Assembly: GCA_018105865.1 (NCBI GenBank)
Contig: CM030870.1
Location: forward strand, 2,651,501 to 2,715,500
Origin: Metaphire vulgaris
Taxonomy: Eukaryota; Annelida; Clitellata; Crassiclitellata; Megascolecidae
Length of the DNA: 64,000 nt
Reading direction: 5' to 3'
The number at the start of each line of letters is the position of its first letter. Within the stretch, counting starts at the first letter, position 1. The position numbers were made by a program, and so were the translations under genes. Under the pieces are notes generated by a model that was given only the letters and a program-made list of their open reading frames with translations, ran no database searches and had not been told where the DNA came from. This document shows positions 58,256-64,000 of the stretch, piece after piece.

Positions 58256-58302
<47 letters not shown>
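58256..58302. repeat. (CA)n microsatellite
   Basis: About 22 CA units. Confidence 0.97.
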
Positions 58303-58303
<1 letters not shown>

Positions 58304-58495
58304 CATTTAGTGTCCATTTATTTGCCAGGTGGCACTTCTTTTTTAGAATATTTATGCTGTTAGCTCAAGAAAATCAATACATTTGCAACTGACCCCTTGG
58401 ACTTTGCCTATAATGGTAGTGCCTTGTTGCCGTACTAAAATAAATGGCCGCCATAGTAAGGGATTTAAAAATTTAAATGAATGGTAAAGGGGCTG

Positions 58496-59145
58496 AATAT
58501 ATCTGATAGGAGGTACAGTAATTTTAATTGCTCATTAACGCTTTTTGCCTCAGATACATTAAATTTTAGGTCTCAATTACCGTATATTCGTTATCATTGT
58601 CTGAATATAAATATTTGTTTTGCTGTGGAAAATTGAATGAGAAACTCAAATATATTAAATAGAAAACCTGCCTGACGTAATTTATGGAAGAAGTAATAAA
58701 GAGGGGTCCAAGATTTGTGACGTACTTTGGACGGGGTGAGATTTGTGACATGGGAGGGGGTCAAAAATGGCCAGAAATAGCATTCATGATGTACTTTTTG
58801 GATGGCCCCAAAAGCACAAGATATAACATTAAAATGCTGAACGCTATGTTAGTCATTTGCAGTATTGTCAGAAAAAGATCAGACTGGTTGAAAAAATTAA
58901 AAACAGCAATGTTTTTAGAGCTTTCTCATAAAATCTCAGTACTTTTGTGGTAGGAAAGTGATAATCTCACTTGAGCCAGAAGGGTCCTCTCATTTTCCCC
59001 CAAAGCATCAAAACATAGATTTTAAATATCTGTACTGTAGATACTGCAAAAGCTAGCAAAAACCATGTGCTAAAATCCGATACAAAATATAGGTGGAGGC
59101 GCCCTGATCTTATGAAACCTGGTAGAAAGAAGCACAAAATCTCAC
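58496..59145. other. Intron between exons D and C, last part
   Basis: AT-rich, no recognised repeat. Confidence 0.5.
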
Positions 59146-59291
59146 ATCTCCAGCTTCCCAGATCTTTGGAGACAAGTCTCCATGGATTGATTCCGTGTCT
59201 GACCCAAACAGATGCAGCTTTAAAGGTGATTTATACATTGCATTTCTCAAATCATCACTTGAACCTGACTTTAATCTAATTTCATAAAAAT
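59146..59291 (-). CDS. FAM194-domain gene, exon C
   Basis: Acceptor TTTTTTTTCTCAG, donor GGAGAT/GTGAGA, 146 nt. Encodes FYEIRLKSGSSDDLRNAMYK, then SPLKLHLFGSDTESIHGD and LSPKIWEAGD. Phase 2 in, phase 0 out, agreeing with both neighbours. Confidence 0.8.
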
Positions 59292-59960
59292 CTGAGAAAA
59301 AAAACATAAAATATATTATTCTTTACACAGATTGAAACAAAATATGACAAAATGTGACTAATGAAAATAAAGATGCAAAAATGCAGATGCACAGATGCAC
59401 AAATATAATGGTATTCAATCTGGTCCTTACATTAAGAAAGATCACACAACTTGATCACTTTGACTCCTCATTTCTGTACCACTCTGACAATGCTCAGCCA
59501 CCAGTTTGAACATCAACAATAAAGCAGTCTTTTACACCTTGATATAAGGTTTAAAACTGCAATCTATACTATGTTTGCACCTGTTTAGCATTTTTATTGC
59601 TTTGAACCATCTTGCCAAAAAGAAAAGGGGTAGGTCCATTTTGAAAATTTTATTTGAACCATCATCAATGTCATCATCTTCATCATTGCCATTGTATTTT
59701 ACTACAAAAATCATTTTAATTCAGCGAAGGGTTAATTGAAAGATCACACAACTGTGATCTTTGGCTCGTTCGTTAAACGGCAATAACGCAACGGGTTCAA
59801 CTTGATCACTTTGGCTCCTCGTTTCTGTACCATTCATTCAGTCTTTTCATTCATTCTATTATTGACATCATCTTCATCATTGCCATTGTATTTTGCTACA
59901 TAAATCATTAATTCATTCGTTCGTTCATTCGCTCATTCATTCACTCATTCATTCATTAGA
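59292..59960. repeat. Intron with internal duplication and a piggyBac-like scrap
   Basis: AAGATCACACAACTTGATCA...CTCCTCATTTCTGTACCA (59438-59480) recurs at 59744-59830, and CATCTTCATCATTGCCATTG recurs (59679, 59868). 59568-59645 (TTTGCACC...TTTAGCATTTTTATTG...GGGGTAGGTCCA) is a fragment of the duplicated piggyBac-like module. (ATTC)n at 59905-59960. Confidence 0.65.
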
Positions 59961-60535
59961 TTGCTTGGACGGCAGAGGTCTGTTGTGCTAATCTAATGTT
60001 ACATGTGCTGTGGCCACAACCGATGGCAGAGTGCCGTCTGTGAGGGATTGTAGAGGGAAAGCCATCTCCGATATGCTGGGGCCATTTACACTGCACGGCA
60101 TGGTCTGCCAAGAGGTAGGTCTTTACCAGTCTGGAGCTGACAACCTCTCAGTGCTGTTGTTCTGGTGGACCACATGACCTATGAGAGGCAGAGAGTGTCA
60201 TGCAATAATGATCACCACTGATGGCAGGACAGTCTGTGTGGAGACTGCTGCGCTGGTCTTGAAGGTGAACTAATTGATGATGAGGATCTGCCTCTGACAG
60301 TGCATGTGGAGCACCTGCAGTTCTTGAGGGTCTCGTGCCTGTAGGGTCCCTATCTCAGAGCCATATGGGAGGATGGAAAGGATGCAGGATTGGTAGAAAT
60401 GGGCATCTTGGTATGGGACTATATCTGCTTTTGATGCCATAGTCTCTGAACGGATTTCATGGCAGATGCAGCCATGCCAATACTGCGACTGCTGTCTCGC
60501 TAACATCTGCCGTCAGAGCTCTGAACGCTGCCTAG
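59961..60535 (-). pseudogene. LINE C-terminal fragment, reverse
   Basis: Minus strand carries QSCILSILPYGSEIGTLQAR and QELQVLHMHCQRQ, followed in other frames by IGHVVHQNNSTERL and a GRP-like region: the YGSE.WT...KLE.FH..CLR and GH..RM blocks of LINEs. Confidence 0.7.
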
Positions 60536-60807
60536 GGTAGGTGAATTCAGGTACATTTTACACCAGGTGGCCGTCTACTTTAATGTCTCCTGTGCTTCCA
60601 CCAGAACCCAGGTTCAGCGACCAGAACACATGTAGTCCTTGATCGCAGGATGACTTTTATTGAATTGTAAATTTCTCATTCAGACTGACTTCCATTTTTT
60701 ATTTTACTCATACAGCCATCAAATGATGATCTGCTAATTAAAGTGGGCATTACAAGACTTCACATTATTTGTAAATGTACAAATTGTACTTATGCAAATA
60801 TTTATAC

Positions 60808-60908
60808 CTGATGATATTTTCGACAAGATAAGTTCATCTGAGTGCATAGAAATCAGTTTCAAATCCTCGTCCCAATTCCAACGTGTCTGACAACATTTTG
60901 ACAATATC
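60808..60908 (-). CDS. FAM194-domain gene, exon B
   Basis: Acceptor AAACAG, donor CATCAG/GTATAA, length 101 nt. Encodes 33 full codons beginning ILSKCCQTRWNWDEDLKLIS. The other two frames contain stops or the wrong phase. No recognised domain. Confidence 0.77.
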
Positions 60909-61136
60909 CTGTTTGAAATTTCAAAATATTATTTCATAATTTAGCACTTAAAATTTTTATGCTTAGAAACAACATTTTTGCTACAGCCATTCAAATATTT
61001 AATTCATTTAAAACCCAAAGCTGATGGAATGTTGCACTGTGCCCAAGAAATGGCTACTCTATACGAGATGAGTTTATTTGAAACATGAAACTTGGAAAGG
61101 GATGACATTTGAGGTAAGATGAGCTATAATAACAGT

Positions 61137-61140
<4 letters not shown>
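60909..61140. other. Intron between exons B and A, first part
   Basis: No recognised element. Confidence 0.5.

Positions 61141-61186
<46 letters not shown>
61141..61186. repeat. (TA)n microsatellite
   Basis: About 23 TA units. Confidence 0.97.
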
Positions 61187-61187
<1 letters not shown>

Positions 61188-61253
61188 CTATGATTTTTAA
61201 TTTTATTAAGAAGACAAGTCATACATGAGATGAGTTCCTGCACCTTTTTTTTT

Positions 61254-61326
61254 TGAACAACCCCAAACAACCCTGAACAACCCCATTTGAACAACCCCAA
61301 TTTGAACAACCCCAAACAACCCTGAA
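61254..61326. repeat. AACAACCCC minisatellite
   Basis: GAACAACCCCAAACAACCCT and variants repeated about seven times. Confidence 0.85.
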
Positions 61327-61327
61327 A

Positions 61328-61741
61328 CTGTGCCACTGCTTCTAAGTGAACTAAGTCTATGGCTGACGGTCGTTCCAGACTTTGTTGGAGCCTCCATCTG
61401 CGTCGGATTTGCCGATTTCGGTGACGAACTATTCTCTCGCGGAAGATCGCTACTTTGGATTCACTGCTGGATCTTACTGTGCGGAGAACTCCTACTACCA
61501 ACTCGCGGACCTTTAACATCATCTTCCATTCTTCGCTGACGTGCCAATGTTGCAGTTTTCTTGTGAAGGACCGCTTCTTAAGGACTCGGCGCAGGATTTT
61601 GTCACGGCATCGAGTTCTTTCTTTCATCAGAGTGGATTTTCAACATCACTGCCTTCCGACCTTCATTGACATGTAGGCGCTGTCAAAGCGCTTTTGATTT
61701 TGGCTTTTAACTATGTTACAGTGCTACATAAATCGTCCTGG

Positions 61742-61765
<24 letters not shown>
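61328..61765 (+). repeat. GC-rich retroelement-like block, copy 2
   Basis: Shares the end GTCAAAGCGCTTTTGATTTT...GTGCTACATAAATCGTC with 21150-21790 in the opposite orientation; (AAT)n tail at 61743-61776. No reverse transcriptase. Confidence 0.55.
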
Positions 61766-61780
<15 letters not shown>

Positions 61781-62055
61781 CCAGTCCATTCTTCTATATC
61801 GTCCACCCATCTTCTGTTCGGCCGACCCCTCTTTCTTTTTCCTGGCATGATACCTTGTTGAATTGTTTGTTGTAGATTATCTTTGGTGTTTCTTTGTATG
61901 TTACCAAAATAAGTCAATTTGTGTCTTCGGCAGATGTGAAAGAATTTTCGTTTGGTATTGGCTCTTTTCACGACTTCTTCATTTGTTTTTCTGTCCATGA
62001 TATTCTTTGCATTGTTCTCATCGACATTGACTCATTCTCATTCTTCACTGACATT
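61745..62055 (-). pseudogene. LINE C-terminal fragment, reverse
   Basis: Minus strand encodes MDRKTNEEVVKRANTKRKFF, RRHKLTYFGNIQRN and KRGRPNRRWVDDIEEWTG before the stop, with a shared (ATT)n tail. Confidence 0.87.
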
Positions 62056-62408
62056 CTGCTTCATATCAAATTACATAGAGCACCAAAGGCAAAGGCTATG
62101 GCTGCAGGGCAGGCAAACTCCATTCATTAGCTTCAGAATTAAGATGAGATTGTGCCAAGGATTCTTTCACCACACAGTCCAGCATCAATATAAGACACAT
62201 CAATAAAATGCAATAGGACTTCATTTCCAAAAACAAGAAAGGTACATTGTGGTCATCAATCTATATCATTTCCTTAATAATATCCCGAGTGCAGTCATTT
62301 ATTTAAGTTTCATTCTAAATTCCAAATTGCAACATTGCCACCTATTTAATGTAAACCAAGATCAGGAGTAGAACGCATGCGTCAAAAATATGAGCTACTA
62401 ATATTGTA
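62056..62408. other. Intronic sequence, no recognised element
   Basis: Possibly a continuation of the LINE on either side, but no motif is visible. Confidence 0.4.
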
Positions 62409-63080
62409 ATGAACTCACTCAAATTCAATAAAGATAAACTTTGGTGTTCTCCAAGCATCTGTTCTTGGTCCTCACCTTTTTACTTTGTACCACCCCCCCC
62501 CCCATTCCATTTGGATCATTTCTCTCTTATTTCTCTGTTGACTACCATTTTTATGATGCTGATACACAGCTTTTCATTGCATCAAATGACAAAACTTCAT
62601 CAGTGGACAACTTATCCACTTGTCTGAAAAAGTTCAATCCTGAGATGAAACAACAAACTTATCCTCAAACCATCAAAAACTTAATTTCTTCTGCTCAGAA
62701 ACCCTTTACCATCTCCATGCATTTAATCTCATCAATTCTGCAGAATTTAATGACACTTTGGTAAACCGGAGACACTCAGTCCACAACCGTTGCATCAGTT
62801 TGATGAAACAATGTCAGTTTATGAAGAGATTAATCAATCATGAACAACAGCTCATCCAGGTAATAGATATATTTGTAAAATTTGAGATCTTCTGTCAAAT
62901 TTACTATAATCGCTCTTGCCAATGCTCTTGTCACCAAACAACTTGATTATTGTAATTCTTTATATAAATGTTGTTTGAAGAAGATTTGGACTTTGCGAAA
63001 AATTCGAGACAATTTGAAACCAACGATAACAGAAATCATCAAACATAAATATTTTCAAAATTTCTCAAGGTTTACTTGAT
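62409..63080 (+). pseudogene. CR1-like LINE middle fragment
   Basis: FGVLQASVLGPHLFTLY (motif B region) near 62440, a C run, then YHFYDADTQLFIASND (motif C, YADD degraded) near 62545, CLKKFNPEM near 62620, and ALVTKQLDYCNSLYK near 62925. Confidence 0.83.
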
Positions 63081-63247
63081 AGCCTATTAGCCAGTCTTTC
63101 TCTGCTACTAGTACAATCACTGGCAAACTAAAAAAAACAGCAATATGTGCTATTTGATCATTAATAAATCCGGATTTGGGGCCTTGTTTTGGCCTCAATC
63201 AGGTCAGACATGAACATTTCTAAAGGAATGAGACAAGAACACAGTAC

Positions 63248-63389
63248 CATGACTGGCATCCATCCTGATCCATTTGATCACCATCTATGTCGTCAGCATC
63301 TGTACCAGAAGTCTTTATATCTAACTTTCCATGTGAATTGACTGCAATAGAACAATCTGAAGGAGCCGGTGATGAAAGCTTCAAAAAGC
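63248..63389 (-). CDS. FAM194-domain gene, exon A (acidic segment)
   Basis: Acceptor TTCTGTTTTAAG, donor ATG/GTACTG. Encodes FLKLSSPAPSDCSIAVNSHG followed by an acidic stretch (DADDIDGDQMDQDG) and QS. The last two bases TG join the first base of the next exon to give Trp. It lies between two plus-strand LINE fragments. First exon of this gene in the window, not the true first exon. Confidence 0.75.
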
Positions 63390-63559
63390 CTTAAAACAGA
63401 AACAGTCATTCAACCTAATGTCATAAAAATAAAAAAGTTTAAAATCATCATCAGGAACTTGCATGCAGTTAAGTATCTACCACAAATGAAGGTTGTACCA
63501 TACTGATTGGCATTGTACAGGAGAGTATGAAACTCCAATCTAGATTACACTTAGTGGTC

Positions 63560-64000
63560 ATGTTATAAAGAGGGTTAGCAGTGATCCAAAAACCCTGGCC
63601 CCAGGGCAACATTTTGCTCATGAAACTACTGGTGCACAAGATTGCAAAATGTAACAGTATGCATCACATGTCAACAACTTGCATCACATGTCAACAACCA
63701 TGCTTTCTCAAACACTTCACCAGAACTTTGGAACTCAATTCCAGCTTCCCTCTGTTGTCTGCAACATGGTCAAACAACAAGCTCCACATTCTCAGTTCCT
63801 TTAATAACTTCACTATCTCCTCAAGCCTTAGGTCTAAACTTAGAACCTTCCTAATTCAAAAGTCATTTCCTCCATAGATATAACAACCCGACCCGCCACC
63901 TCGTGGATACACTGACCTTTGCCCGGCCGACAACCCACCTTGTCTATAGCTATTTCAAGAAAGATTAAGCGCATAAGAATAAGCAGCTACTATTGTACTA
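63560..64000 (+). pseudogene. CR1-like LINE C terminus and 3' end
   Basis: FSNTSPELWNSIPASLCCLQ at about 63705 and, in another frame, SSSLRSKLRTFLIQKSFPP before a stop at 63875. The 3' end AGATTAAGCGCATAAGAATA is the same as at 14215. A CTTGCATCACATGTCAACAA unit is repeated twice at 63658-63697. Runs off the right edge. Confidence 0.85.

Larger units (their letters stand above)
55770..58495. mobile_element. TTAA-type element, subfamily B, copy 2, carrying two further insertions
   Basis: Starts CTTAACCCCTTTACCCTTTA and ends GAATGGTAAAGGGGCTGAA. The outer parts (55770-55890 and 58305-58495) are colinear with 20317-20985 (TTTGCCAGGTGGCACTT, TTTATGCTGTTAGC, AATGGCCGCCAT). Everything between 55890 and 58300 is inserted. 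Confidence 0.65.

Overview
This is a 64 kb piece of an animal nuclear genome. The evidence is spliced genes with consensus splice sites, (CCCTAA)n telomere-type repeat, tRNA-derived SINEs, and a dense load of non-LTR retrotransposons and hAT, piggyBac, pogo-like, Ginger-like and Helitron-like transposons. The base composition is AT-rich and most repeats are decayed. The mix of families and the gene content fit an invertebrate, probably marine, but the sequence does not fix the species.

Three genuine protein-coding genes can be read by joining exons whose splice sites and phases agree. (1) On the minus strand, 14608 down to 5330, is the 5' part of an MsrB-type methionine-R-sulfoxide reductase. 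Its first exon looks like a mitochondrial targeting peptide, and the exons with the catalytic Cys lie beyond the left edge. (2) On the plus strand, 18668 to 28673, is a complete three-exon CCDC92-like coiled-coil gene of 422 residues, head to head with MsrB. (3) On the minus strand, 63389 down to 33352, are twelve consecutive exons (659 residues to the stop) of a FAM194-domain protein of the ERICH6/C3orf20 type. It converges on CCDC92, and its 5' exons lie beyond the right edge. All eleven introns within the window keep phase, and one appears to use a GC donor.

Everything else is introns and intergenic DNA filled with mobile elements. 1-14.5 kb (MsrB introns) holds a broken LINE, an internally deleted hAT with BED-like and dimerisation remnants and perfect 8-bp target duplications, a second LINE split by a TTAA-flanked piggyBac-like element, a second hAT, SINEs and CR1-like LINE pieces. 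14.6-18.6 kb is the intergenic region, largely one reverse-oriented CR1-like LINE carrying a hAT MITE and a long (GA)n tract. 18.8-27.5 kb (CCDC92 introns) holds a LINE split by a GATAC-rich hAT MITE, a GC-rich unclassified repeat, a piggyBac-like copy and nested hAT MITEs. 28.7-33.3 kb, between the convergent genes, holds a pogo-like MITE split by a hAT and a GC-rich Helitron-like repeat. 33.5-64 kb (introns of the FAM194-domain gene) holds a Ginger-like element with long inverted repeats, more hATs, three-level nested transposons around 56-58 kb, and many 5'-truncated LINEs, two of which begin with a foldback of their own 5' end.

No operon-like or bacterial features are present. The most useful new information is the exon reconstruction of the three genes and the resolved nesting of transposons.
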